The notes under the pieces were generated by a model. That model searched no databases and was not told the origin of the DNA. It worked only from the letters and a program-made list of their open reading frames with translations. DNA of 24,030 bases from MGBC131033 sp910585655 (lineage in GTDB: Bacteria > Bacillota > Clostridia > Lachnospirales > Lachnospiraceae). The first letter of the stretch is position 1. The number at the start of each line of letters is the position of its first letter. The position numbers and the translations under genes are program-made. Below are positions 15,569-23,467 of the stretch, piece by piece. Location: assembly GCA_949502025.1 (NCBI GenBank), contig CATBCG010000067.1:1-24030 (forward strand), in the 5' to 3' direction.

Positions 15569-17239
15569 TCAGTTTTTTGGTACTTCTAATACGGCTCCGC
15601 GGTTTCCGCTGGTGACAAGAGAACGATAGCGTGCCAGATAGCCCGTCGTAATCTCCGGCTCCCTTGGCTGCCAGTTTGCTCTTCTGGCTTCCAGCTCTTC
15701 TTCGGATACCCGCATATTTAAGGTATTGGCGTTGATATCAATTTCAATAATATCTCCCTCTTCTACCAGAGCAATCGGTCCACCAACTGCCGCCTCCGGG
15801 GAAACATGCCCAATCGAGGCTCCGCGGGAAGCGCCGGAAAAACGGCCATCCGTAATCAAAGCTACCGAAGAACCAAGCCCCATTCCGGCAATCGCCGAAG
15901 TCGGATTTAACATCTCTCTCATCCCCGGACCGCCTTTTGGACCTTCATAACGGATAACCACCACATCGCCCGCTACGATCTTACCGCTTTTAATCGCTGT
16001 AATAGCATCCTCTTCACAGTCAAATACTCTTGCCGGTCCTTCATGCTTTAACATTTCCGGAGCGACAGCCGAACGCTTGACCACACCGGAATCCGGTGCC
16101 AGATTTCCTTTTAATACGGCAATTCCGCCGGTCTCACTGTATGGATGCTCTACCGGACGGATTACCTCCGGATTCCGGTTGATTGCATCCGCAATATTTT
16201 CTCCTACCGTCTTTCCGGTAGCCGTAATCAAATCGGTATAAAGCAGGTTCTTTTTCGTCAGCTCTTTCATCACGGCATACACGCCGCCCGCCTCGTTTAA
16301 GTCCTCCATATAAGTAGGACCTGCCGGAGCCAAATGACAAAGATTTGGAGTCCGCGCGCTGATTTCATTGGCAATATCTACATTTAATTCCACACCCGCT
16401 TCATGCGCTATTGCCGGCAGATGAAGCATACTGTTGGTGGAGCAGCCCAGAGCCATATCTACGGTCAAAGCATTTAAAAACGCTTTCTCTGTCATAATAT
16501 CCCGTGGACGGATATTTTTCTCTAACAGCTCCATCACCTTCATCCCTGCATGTTTTGCCAGGGCAATCCGATCCGAGTACACAGCCGGAATCGTACCGTT
16601 GCCGCGCAGCCCCATTCCTAATACTTCTGTCAGACAGTTCATGCTGTTGGCAGTATACATTCCGGAACAGGATCCGCAGGTCGGGCAAACCTTCTGTTCA
16701 AACTCTTCTACCTCTGCTTCTGTCATCGTCCCAGCCGAATAAGAACCGACTGCCTCAAACATACTGGAAAGACTGCGCTTCTTTCCTCCTACATGCCCGG
16801 CTAACATCGGTCCACCGCTGACAAACACGGTCGGTACGTTTACTCTGGCAGCCGCCATTAACAACCCTGGTACGTTTTTGTCACAGTTCGGCACCATCAC
16901 CAAAGCGTCGAAGGCATGCGCCATCGCCATTGCCTCCGTCGAATCCGCAATCAAATCTCTTGTCACGAGGGAATATTTCATTCCCACATGCCCCATCGCA
17001 ATCCCGTCGCATACGGCAATCGCCGGAAAAACAATCGGCGTTCCGCCTGCCATGGCAACACCCAACTTGACGGCTTCTACAATTTTATCCAGGTTCATAT
17101 GTCCCGGTACAATTTCATTATAAGAGCTGACAATTCCCACCAGAGGGCGGTCTAGCTCCTCTTTGGTCATTCCCAGGGCATGAAACAGGGAGCGGTGCGG
17201 CGCCTGCTGCATACCCGTCTTTACGGAGTCACTTCTCAT
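15569..17239 (-). CDS. ilvD: Dihydroxy-acid dehydratase
   Basis: An iron-sulfur enzyme that dehydrates dihydroxyisovalerate and dihydroxymethylvalerate, the third step of branched-chain synthesis. With the start at 17239 the protein has 556 residues, the normal length. Cluster and active-site motifs are visible: Cys119 in VPNCDKNVPG, Cys188 and Cys191 in CPTCGSCSGMYTANSMNC, and the C-terminal GPKGGPGMREML. AGGAGG six bases upstream fixes the start; a longer reading to 17317 runs into the palindromic repeat and is rejected. It lies between leuB and ilvB on the same strand, with two palindromic elements in its 290-base leader. Confidence 0.96.
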   Translation of the reverse strand: MRSDSVKTGMQQAPHRSLFHALGMTKEELDRPLVGIVSSYNEIVPGHMNLDKIVEAVKLGVAMAGGTPIVFPAIAVCDGIAMGHVGMKYSLVTRDLIADSTEAMAMAHAFDALVMVPNCDKNVPGLLMAAARVNVPTVFVSGGPMLAGHVGGKKRSLSSMFEAVGSYSAGTMTEAEVEEFEQKVCPTCGSCSGMYTANSMNCLTEVLGMGLRGNGTIPAVYSDRIALAKHAGMKVMELLEKNIRPRDIMTEKAFLNALTVDMALGCSTNSMLHLPAIAHEAGVELNVDIANEISARTPNLCHLAPAGPTYMEDLNEAGGVYAVMKELTKKNLLYTDLITATGKTVGENIADAINRNPEVIRPVEHPYSETGGIAVLKGNLAPDSGVVKRSAVAPEMLKHEGPARVFDCEEDAITAIKSGKIVAGDVVVIRYEGPKGGPGMREMLNPTSAIAGMGLGSSVALITDGRFSGASRGASIGHVSPEAAVGGPIALVEEGDIIEIDINANTLNMRVSEEELEARRANWQPREPEITTGYLARYRSLVTSGNRGAVLEVPKN

Positions 17240-17262
17240 CTTCAACCTCCTATTTGAGTTCC

Positions 17263-17354
17263 GTCTCTTCACTCTCGCCCCCTTTATAGGGGATGAATTT
17301 CTGTCATAAAGCAACATGACAGAAATTCATCCCAGGGGGCTTCCGTTACGAGAC
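17263..17354. repeat. Palindromic element, copy 1 (92 nt)
   Basis: A nested dyad. GTCTC (17263-17267) pairs with GAGAC (17350-17354), then a 9/9 internal loop, GCCCCC (17277-17282) with GGGGGC (17335-17340), a 7/1 bulge, and a perfect 17-bp stem (17290-17306 with 17317-17333) around the ten-base loop TAAAGCAACA. The right flank is TGTTTTTAA. It lies in the leuB-ilvD transcript, ten bases upstream of the ilvD Shine-Dalgarno region. It may be a miniature inverted-repeat element, an RNA-processing signal or an attenuator. No transposase is attached. Confidence 0.85.
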
Positions 17355-17405
17355 TGTTTTTAAGTTCCCTTTATTTTAAGTTCCGTCTCTTTTATTTTAA
17401 GTTCC

Positions 17406-17497
17406 GTCTCTTCACTCTCGCCCCCCTTTATAGGGGATGAATTTCTGTCATAAAGCAACATGACAGAAATTCATCCCAGGGGCTTCCGTTACGAGAC
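17406..17497. repeat. Palindromic element, copy 2 (92 nt)
   Basis: Nearly identical to copy 1, 143 bases away. It differs by one extra C in the left GC block (17420-17426) and one fewer G in the right block (17479-17483); the 17-bp stem and the loop are the same. Partial end copies surround it: the left-end sequence TTTTAAGTTCCGTCTCTT occurs again at about 17376-17392, and the right-end sequence ACGAGACTGTTTTT occurs twice in a row (17491-17504, 17506-17518). The whole gap 17240-17528 is thus repeat sequence, with no gene. Confidence 0.85.
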
Positions 17498-17528
17498 TGT
17501 TTTTAACGAGACTGTTTTTTTTAGACTA

Positions 17529-18617
17529 TTATTTTAAAATTTCTGCCTTAATCAAATCCCCCATCTTCACCGTGCCGACCAGGGTTTTGCCTTCGGAGTA
17601 GATGTCTCCGGTGCGGTAGCCTTGTTTTAAGACTTGCTTAACGGCTTCTTCTACGGCGTCTGCTTCCTGCTCCAAGTCAAAGGAATAGCGGAGCATCATG
17701 GCGGCGGATAGAATGGTGGCAATCGGGTTTGCCTTGTCCTGTCCGGCGATGTCCGGGGCGGAGCCGTGGCTTGGCTCATAGAGACCAAGTTTTCCTTCTC
17801 CCAGACTGGCGGAAGGCAGCATACCGATAGAGCCTGTCACCATGCTTGCTTCATCCGAAAGAATATCTCCAAACATGTTTTCTGTTAAAATGACGTCAAA
17901 CTGTCCTGGATCTTTGACTAACTGCATGGCGCAGTTATCGACTAACATATCTGAAACTTCTACTTCCGGATAGTCTTTTGCCACTTCGGCGACTACGTTT
18001 CTCCAAAGCCTGGAAGAATCCAGTACATTCGCTTTATCGACGCTGCACAGCTTTTTCCGGCGCTTCATCGCAATGTCAAAGCCCCATTTGGCGATACGGC
18101 GGATTTCGGTTTCGTCATAGGTGAGGGTGTCGATCGCTTTGCGTACTCCGTTTTCTTCTACGGTTTTCCGCTCTCCAAAGTACAGACCTCCGGTCAGTTC
18201 CCGCATCACTACAAAGTCAAAACCGTCCTTGCTGATTTCATCTTTTAACGGGCAGGCTCCCTTTAGTTCCTCAAATAACAGCGCCGGACGGATATTGGCA
18301 AACAGATTCAACCCCTTGCGAATCGCCAACAACCCGGCTTCCGGACGCTTGTCCGGCGGAAGCTGATACCAGTTCGATTGACCGACGTTTCCTCCGACTG
18401 CTCCTAGCAGAACGGAATCGCTCTCCTTTGCCATTTTTAAAGTCTGTTCCGGCAGCGGCTCGCCGCAGGCGTCGATCGCCGCCCCGCCCATCAGTGCTTC
18501 CTGGTACGTAAAGGAATGCCCGTATTTCTCCCCTACGGCATCCAATACTTTTCTTGCCTCCCTTACAATCTCTGGTCCGATTCCGTCTCCCGGAATCACA
18601 GTAATCTTGTAGTTCAT
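17529..18617 (-). CDS. leuB: 3-isopropylmalate dehydrogenase
   Basis: Oxidises and decarboxylates 3-isopropylmalate to 2-oxoisocaproate in leucine synthesis. The 362 residues begin MNYKITVIPGDGIGPEIV and contain RELTGGLYFGER (substrate arginine and tyrosine), Lys195 in DKANVLDSSRLWR, the metal aspartates in NMFGDILSDEAS, and the NAD-binding HGSAPDIAG. The start at 18617 has AAAGGAGT upstream; an in-frame ATG at 18662 without a site is rejected. It has a good promoter at 18692-18720 and is the first gene of the cluster. leuA, leuC and leuD are not in the window. Separated from ilvD by the two palindromic elements. Confidence 0.96.
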   Translation of the reverse strand: MNYKITVIPGDGIGPEIVREARKVLDAVGEKYGHSFTYQEALMGGAAIDACGEPLPEQTLKMAKESDSVLLGAVGGNVGQSNWYQLPPDKRPEAGLLAIRKGLNLFANIRPALLFEELKGACPLKDEISKDGFDFVVMRELTGGLYFGERKTVEENGVRKAIDTLTYDETEIRRIAKWGFDIAMKRRKKLCSVDKANVLDSSRLWRNVVAEVAKDYPEVEVSDMLVDNCAMQLVKDPGQFDVILTENMFGDILSDEASMVTGSIGMLPSASLGEGKLGLYEPSHGSAPDIAGQDKANPIATILSAAMMLRYSFDLEQEADAVEEAVKQVLKQGYRTGDIYSEGKTLVGTVKMGDLIKAEILK

Positions 18618-18691
18618 GTTATTTATACTCCTTTCCTCGCAGGCTATCGTACTCTTTGCCACATTACTACGGTAAACTGCGTTTTCTAATT

Positions 18692-18720
18692 ATAATAACG
18701 TATTTCAGATTATATTGCAA
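18692..18720 (-). promoter_or_regulatory. Promoter for leuB cluster
   Basis: On the minus strand TTGCAA (18715-18720) and TATTAT (18692-18697) are 17 bases apart, about 70 bases before the leuB start. No terminator hairpin was found between purB and this promoter, so readthrough from purB is possible as well. Confidence 0.6.
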
Positions 18721-18737
18721 GCAAAACAAAAATTTCC

Positions 18738-20171
18738 TTATACTTTAATGTCTGCCCGCAGTCCCAAAAGCTCCTGATTTTCCGTTAAAATCGGCTGAAT
18801 AACATCCTGTATAAACTCCTCGACCTGCTCCTTGGAACGTCCGGTATAACGTTTTGGATCCATAGTTTCCTTTAACTCTTCTAGCGTCAGACCAAACGCC
18901 GGATCGGCGGCAATCAATTCCAACAGATTGTTTTCCAGACCGCGCTCTTTGACGTTCTTCCCTGCCTCCATAGAAAGGGTACGAATTCTTTCGTGTAACT
19001 CCTGACGGTCGCCGCCTCGTTTTACAGCATCCATCATAATATTTTCCGTAGCCATAAACGGCAGTTCAGCCATCAGGCGCTTTTCGATGACTTTCGGATA
19101 AACTACCAAGCCGTCCACTACATTTAAGTACAGATCTAAAATGCCGTCCACTGCCAAAAATGCTTCCGGCACGCTTAGGCGCTTGTTGGCAGAATCGTCT
19201 AACGTCCGCTCAAACCACTGGGTCGAAGAAGTGATCGCCGGATTGAGGGCGTCTACCATCACATAACGGGAAAGAGAGGCAATCCGCTCGCTTCGCATTG
19301 GGTTCCGTTTATAAGCCATTGCCGAGGAACCGATCTGGTTCTTTTCAAACGGCTCTTCGATTTCCTTTAAATGCTGCAGCAGACGAATATCGTTGGAAAA
19401 TTTGTGAGCGCTGGCAGCAACCCCTGCCAAGATATTTAGTACCCTTGTATCCATTTTCCGCGAATAGGTCTGACCGGATACCGGAAAGCACCCGGAAAAT
19501 CCCATTTTCTGGGCAATCTTCTGATCTAACGCTTTGATTTTCGCATGGTCTCCGTCAAACAGCTCCATAAAGCTAGCCTGTGTCCCAGTCGTTCCTTTAG
19601 AGCCTAACAGCAGCATACTATCGATCAAATAGCAGATATCATCATAATCTAACTTTAACTCCATCAGCCATAAGGAAGCGCGCTTTCCTACTGTCGTCGG
19701 CTGCGCCGGCTGGAAATGGGTAAACGCCAAAGTCGGCAGTTCCCGGTACTCCATCGCAAATTTTGCCAGCTCGTTCATCACATTAACCAACTTCTTTTTT
19801 ACCAGCTTTAAGGCTTCTGTCATCACAATAATATCCGTATTATCTCCTACATAACAGGACGTCGCGCCCAAATGGATGATTCCTTTCGCCTTCGGACACT
19901 GCACGCCGTAGGCATAGACATGAGACATGACATCATGTCGTACCAAAGCCTCCCGCTCCTTTGCCACCTCATAGTTGATATCCTCCTGATGAGCCTTTAA
20001 CTCCTCGATTTGCTCCTCGGTAATCGGCAAACCTAATTCCCTCTCCGCCTCTGCCAACGCAATCCAAAGCCGTCTCCATGTACGAAATTTCATATCCGGA
20101 GAAAAAATATACTGCATTTCCTTACTGGCATAGCGCTCCGATAACGGACTGTTATAAATTTCTGTTCCCAT
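18738..20171 (-). CDS. purB: Adenylosuccinate lyase
   Basis: Acts twice in purine synthesis, splitting SAICAR and adenylosuccinate with release of fumarate. At 477 residues it is the longer form of the family. It carries HDVMSHVYAYG, the catalytic-histidine region LAFTHFQPAQPTTVGKR, and the fumarate-lyase signature GSSAMAYKRNPMRSE (from residue 281) with the mobile catalytic serine loop. Start at 20171 is preceded by GGAAAGGGA; a 15-codon longer reading is less likely. It shares a strand with purC and the unknown gene between them, and ends just before the leuB promoter. Confidence 0.95.
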   Translation of the reverse strand: MGTEIYNSPLSERYASKEMQYIFSPDMKFRTWRRLWIALAEAERELGLPITEEQIEELKAHQEDINYEVAKEREALVRHDVMSHVYAYGVQCPKAKGIIHLGATSCYVGDNTDIIVMTEALKLVKKKLVNVMNELAKFAMEYRELPTLAFTHFQPAQPTTVGKRASLWLMELKLDYDDICYLIDSMLLLGSKGTTGTQASFMELFDGDHAKIKALDQKIAQKMGFSGCFPVSGQTYSRKMDTRVLNILAGVAASAHKFSNDIRLLQHLKEIEEPFEKNQIGSSAMAYKRNPMRSERIASLSRYVMVDALNPAITSSTQWFERTLDDSANKRLSVPEAFLAVDGILDLYLNVVDGLVVYPKVIEKRLMAELPFMATENIMMDAVKRGGDRQELHERIRTLSMEAGKNVKERGLENNLLELIAADPAFGLTLEELKETMDPKRYTGRSKEQVEEFIQDVIQPILTENQELLGLRADIKV

Positions 20172-20303
20172 ATTAGATTCCCTTTCCTTTCTTAATTTCT
20201 TTGTCCAAATTTCCATTTGTATTTCTGATGCTTATTTTCAAAATCAGGAATGTATACATATCCAATTTATTGAATTTGATTGATTCATGGCGTATTGGAA
20301 CGG

Positions 20304-20813
20304 CTAACCTATTTCTTCGATGTTTGAAGGAATAGACTTAGAAGGCTGCTTCTTGCAATACAGAATAGTATCAACTCCCTCGTTTTGGACTGCATACCAC
20401 CCAGGCTCAAGCGACAGCTCGAAAACCTTTTCCATTTCCAATTCCGGATAGGAAAGACATTGAATCAACTCGCTCGCTGTAACTGCCAACAGTTTACCCG
20501 TAGGAAGATGCAGCCATTTGCATGGGTCTGTAATTTCAGCACTTTTTGTAAACTCACATTCCTTGACAACACACTCTAAAAGCCAGACAATCATTTTTCC
20601 CTGCCCGCAAAATTCCCGGATTTGTTCTGTTTCCCGCTGCCTTACGATGTCCCAGTCCTCATCGGGAAAATCACAAATCAATTCGGATGTCCCAGATGAA
20701 TCAAGTAAAATATCCATCGCATATAACAGATCGGGATCATTCAATTCTGACAGATAGCTTTCATCTATGAAGACCAATCCATCTAGCATGTCACAGTTCA
20801 ATGTATATTTCAT
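20304..20813 (-). CDS. Hypothetical acidic protein between purC and purB (169 aa)
   Basis: An acidic, apparently cytoplasmic protein with no signal peptide, membrane helix or familiar motif. Several Trp and Cys residues are spread through it (EDWDIV, IVWLLECVVKEC, CKWLHLPTG, EPGWYAVQ), and the end is polar and may be disordered. I do not recognise the family. GGAGG is eleven bases upstream of the ATG. It lies after the purC terminator hairpin and 132 bases before purB, so it is either monocistronic or transcribed with purB. Its general look, a small acidic single-domain protein, resembles immunity-type proteins, but no toxin gene is adjacent and that is only an impression. Confidence 0.65.
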   Translation of the reverse strand: MKYTLNCDMLDGLVFIDESYLSELNDPDLLYAMDILLDSSGTSELICDFPDEDWDIVRQRETEQIREFCGQGKMIVWLLECVVKECEFTKSAEITDPCKWLHLPTGKLLAVTASELIQCLSYPELEMEKVFELSLEPGWYAVQNEGVDTILYCKKQPSKSIPSNIEEIG

Positions 20814-20860
20814 GTATGATTTGTCCTCCGTTATTTCTTTTTGTCTTCCTTCTATATGGC

Positions 20861-20890
20861 AAAAGTGGACAGCTTACGTTGTCCACTTTT
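20861..20890 (-). terminator. Terminator after purC
   Basis: AAAAGTGGACA (20861-20871) pairs with TGTCCACTTTT (20880-20890) over an eight-base loop, 22 bases after the purC stop on the minus strand, ending in TTTTG. The plus strand ends in TTTTTATT, so it is potentially bidirectional. Confidence 0.8.
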
Positions 20891-20912
20891 TATTATCGCC
20901 AAATGTTATCTG

Positions 20913-21632
20913 TTAGTCTGCATTTTTGCTGATTCCAAGACGTCGGAATACCTCTTCATAAGCGTCCTCGACATTGCCCAAATCCCGTCTGAATCGATCC
21001 TTATCTAATTTTTCGTGGGTTTCTACGTCCCACAGTCTGCAGGTATCCGGAGAAATCTCGTCTGCCAAAATGATCTGACCATGATAACGACCAAATTCAA
21101 TCTTAAAGTCAATTAAATCAATCCCCAGCTTTAAGAAATAGTCGATCAGTACTTCATTGACTTTAAACGCATATTTGGTAATGGCGTCGATCTCTTCCCT
21201 GGTCGCTGCGCCAAGAGCAATCGCATAATAATCATTGATCAGCGGATCGCCCAACGCGTCGTCCTTATAGCTGAATTCCAGGGTCGGAGCCAAAAGCTTT
21301 CTGCCCTCTTCAATCCCCAGACGCTTGGAAAAGCTGCCTGCAGCTACGTTGCGGATGATAACCTCAAGCGGAACGATCTCCACTTTTTTTACTGCGGTTT
21401 CCCGATCGCTTAGTTCTTCCACCAAATGGGTCGGCACACCCTCTTTTTCCAAAAGCCCGAATACATAATTCGTCATACGATTGTTGATCGCACCTTTGCC
21501 GACAATGGTTCCCTTCTTCTCGCCGTTAAATGCAGTCGCATCGTCCTTGTAATCCACGATTAACACATCTGGATCATCTGTTTTGTAGACCTTTTTGGCC
21601 TTTCCCTCATACAAAAGTTCCTTCTTTTCCAT
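20913..21632 (-). CDS. purC: SAICAR synthase
   Basis: Phosphoribosylaminoimidazole-succinocarboxamide synthase joins CAIR and aspartate using ATP in purine synthesis. The 239 residues include LYEGKAKKVYKTDD, the ATP loop, DATAFNGEKKGTIVGKGAINN, VPLEVIIRNVAAGSFSKRLG and the signature LADEISPDTCRLWD. Length matches the short bacterial form. GAGGAT lies about seven bases before the ATG at 21632; another in-frame ATG two codons upstream is possible. It has its own promoter and a terminator, so it appears monocistronic. The leader contains a small stem GTGCG/CGCAC right before the ribosome binding site. Confidence 0.96.
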   Translation of the reverse strand: MEKKELLYEGKAKKVYKTDDPDVLIVDYKDDATAFNGEKKGTIVGKGAINNRMTNYVFGLLEKEGVPTHLVEELSDRETAVKKVEIVPLEVIIRNVAAGSFSKRLGIEEGRKLLAPTLEFSYKDDALGDPLINDYYAIALGAATREEIDAITKYAFKVNEVLIDYFLKLGIDLIDFKIEFGRYHGQIILADEISPDTCRLWDVETHEKLDKDRFRRDLGNVEDAYEEVFRRLGISKNAD

Positions 21633-21678
21633 GATCATCCTCATTTCTGTGCGACTTGACGCACCTTATTCCGACATT

Positions 21679-21708
21679 ATTTTATCCCTTTTGCCTTCTT
21701 TCGCGCAA
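21679..21708 (-). promoter_or_regulatory. Probable purC promoter
   Basis: On the minus strand TTGCGC (21703-21708) and TAAAAT (21679-21684) are 18 bases apart, about 47 bases before the purC start. No purine riboswitch was recognised in the short leader. From 21709 to 21955 I see no gene or clear signal. Confidence 0.45.
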
Positions 21709-21955
21709 CTACTTTTTCCAAACTTTGCGAAATTCGTCTAAAGCACCAAAAAAAGAGGCGTTCTCACTCTAGTTTTCGTATGATTGAATAGATAATTTCT
21801 TTTTACCATACTTTTGGAATAGAAACCAGCCGGTTGCCGCTATCCAGCTTCCATCTGCTTTATTTTCATGTCTGTTCTATCTGCACACTATCATACCCCA
21901 GATAAGAAAGCTTATCAATACAACGTTGTACTTATCTTCGTACTTTTTCAAAAAA

Positions 21956-21979
21956 GGACTACGGTTTTTGCCGCAATCC
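21956..21979 (-). terminator. Terminator of the Cys/His-repeat lipoprotein gene
   Basis: Minus strand GGATTGCGG pairs with CCGTAGTCC with one or two mismatches over a six-base loop and is followed by TTTTTT. It lies about 57 bases after the stop at 22037. Confidence 0.75.
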
Positions 21980-22036
21980 TTTTCCTAATTTCAACTATCA
22001 CACATATTCTCTTGCTCTTGTACTATATTTTCCTAT

Positions 22037-22936
22037 TTATGGTGATTCAGTTGTGCCATCTGTATAAACAATCTGTTTAACTTTATATTCAAATTTTAAA
22101 TCATCATAATCCGTATGATACAATTTCACATTTGTATCCATAAATTCATTTATCTCTAATCCATAACCCTTTTGTATAATAAAATCATTTGCAGGTATAT
22201 CTTCTCCTGTAATATCCCATCCAACTGTTAATATAAGCTTTCCGAACAAATCGTTGATAATTAGTTCTCCTTCGATTCCCTTAATATCCTTATCAGTCAT
22301 ATTCTCAATTTTACATACAAATTCAACGAAAGAATTAAATCTCCATGCACTTGTATCCTTTTCAAAGTTTATTTTATCCTCTACTGTTAAAACAACCTTA
22401 TCGTCCCTAACAGGAATAGCTTCTGTGTATGAATCTTCACAATCTTTACAAATGAAGGTTTTAATACCTTCCTCCTTAAAAGTTGCTTCTTTAGTTATTT
22501 TTTCTTCATAATCATGATCTTTTATCTTAATAGTTTCAACCTTTTCATTACCACATATTTTACACGTTAATGTCTTTTCTCCTTCCTCCGTACAAGTAGA
22601 TTCCTTTGCCACTTTTCCACTGTCATAAGTATGCTCAGCAAGTGAAAGGGGTTCCGTCTTCTCTTCACCACATAATTTACAAACACTGGTTTTAATACCT
22701 TCTTCTGTACAAGTAGACTTCTTTGTTACTTTTCCAGTATCATAGGTGTGTTCAGCAAGTGAAAGGGGTTCCGTCTTCTCTTCACCACATAATTTACAAA
22801 TACTGGTTTTAATACCTTCTTCCTTGCATGTTGCTTCTTTTGTAATTTTCCCTTCATCATACTCATGTTTACAACTGCAACCAGATAAAACAAACGATAA
22901 TATAATTACCATACTCCCTATAAATAACTTCTTCAT
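22037..22936 (-). CDS. Lipoprotein with four Cys/His tandem repeats
   Basis: A 299-residue secreted lipoprotein: the signal peptide ends in the lipobox LSGC with lipidated Cys20. Residues 24-179 are four 39-residue repeats, each starting HxYD and containing a single Cys, then CKxCG about ten residues later, a His plus three-Cys pattern that could bind zinc. Repeats 2 and 3 are almost the same; repeat 4 is diverged, with Phe153 replacing the first Cys. The C-terminal 120 residues are a separate beta-rich domain (KINFEKDTSAW, FVCKIENMT, YGLEINEFMD). The repeat type recurs in clostridial surface proteins; its role is unknown. GGGGGAA precedes the start. Low GC compared with the core genes suggests accessory DNA. 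Confidence 0.82.
   Translation of the reverse strand: MKKLFIGSMVIILSFVLSGCSCKHEYDEGKITKEATCKEEGIKTSICKLCGEEKTEPLSLAEHTYDTGKVTKKSTCTEEGIKTSVCKLCGEEKTEPLSLAEHTYDSGKVAKESTCTEEGEKTLTCKICGNEKVETIKIKDHDYEEKITKEATFKEEGIKTFICKDCEDSYTEAIPVRDDKVVLTVEDKINFEKDTSAWRFNSFVEFVCKIENMTDKDIKGIEGELIINDLFGKLILTVGWDITGEDIPANDFIIQKGYGLEINEFMDTNVKLYHTDYDDLKFEYKVKQIVYTDGTTESP
22403..22867 (-). repeat. 117-bp coding tandem repeats
   Basis: DNA underlying the Cys/His repeats. Units are 117 bp, shown for example by CAGCAAGTGAAAGGGG at 22636 and again at 22753. Copies 2 and 3 are close to identical, which marks a recent duplication or ongoing homogenisation; the first is similar and the last diverged. Confidence 0.85.
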
Positions 22937-23365
22937 AATACCATTCCCCCATATGATAAATTTTTATTTATACTCCATAGATGTACTAACTCTACATTTT
23001 TCTACATGACCTGAAGGATTTGTGCTATCCGTAAGGTAACTGTTGACTATATTTTGATTAGGGTGTCAAAAGGTATCCAAGCAATAAATTGTAGTTATTG
23101 TGTGCAAATTGTATGTAATATCCTTTCAAGACCGGAAAAATTCTCTGCTGATTTTAGGTGCAATTCTCATATAATTAAAACAATTTCTACTATATATTAT
23201 AATAAATAGCGAAAAAAAAGTAAAGAAGAATTTTTCTTATCTTTCTGTCGCATGTACTACATTTTTATGGAAATAGAATTGCATACCTTTTTCTCCCATG
23301 AAATCAACACAAGAAAGCAGACAATAGAATACAAATGCTTTGTACTCCTATCCAATCAATATCTA
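22937..23365. other. AT-rich intergenic region without a recognised gene
   Basis: 429 bases between the lipoprotein and the small membrane peptide. Apart from the promoter at 23196-23224 I find no ORF with a ribosome binding site, no strong hairpin and no riboswitch. The lipoprotein transcript would have an untranslated leader of about 250 bases. Confidence 0.5.
23196..23224 (-). promoter_or_regulatory. Probable promoter for the lipoprotein gene
   Basis: On the minus strand TTTACT (23219-23224) and consensus TATAAT (23196-23201) are 17 bases apart, within an A/T tract. About 260 bases upstream of the lipoprotein ATG. Confidence 0.5.
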
Positions 23366-23464
23366 CTATCCAAGATACTTTTCTGCCATAACCTTGTCCC
23401 ATAATACAACATTTAACACTAATATGGATATTAACATAGCAATCATAACTCTTTTTAATTTCAT
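23366..23464 (-). CDS. Small hydrophobic membrane peptide (32 aa)
   Basis: MKLKRVMIAMLISILVLNVV continues to LWDKVMAEKYLG: a basic N-terminus, one hydrophobic helix of about 17 residues and a short polar tail. AGGAGG with eight-base spacing precedes the ATG, an excellent site, and the ORF begins three bases after the stop of the upstream 135-residue gene, which suggests coupled translation. It could be a membrane microprotein or the uncleaved remains of a signal-peptide gene; two stop codons in a row (TAGTAG) end it. No similarity is recognised. Because it is so short, confidence rests on the ribosome binding site and placement. Confidence 0.5.
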   Translation of the reverse strand: MKLKRVMIAMLISILVLNVVLWDKVMAEKYLG

Positions 23465-23467
23465 CTA

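Noticed and set aside
17263..17497. CRISPR array
   Set aside because: Only two long palindromic copies occur, with no short regular repeats and spacers and no cas genes.
17240..17528. T-box or other leucine/valine riboswitch in the ilvD leader
   Set aside because: No T-box core (such as TGGNACCGCG) is present; the structure is fully explained by the duplicated palindrome.
21880..21955. Palindrome TACAACGTTGTA as an operator site
   Set aside because: A single 12-base palindrome in AT-rich intergenic DNA, distant from any promoter found; no support for a function.
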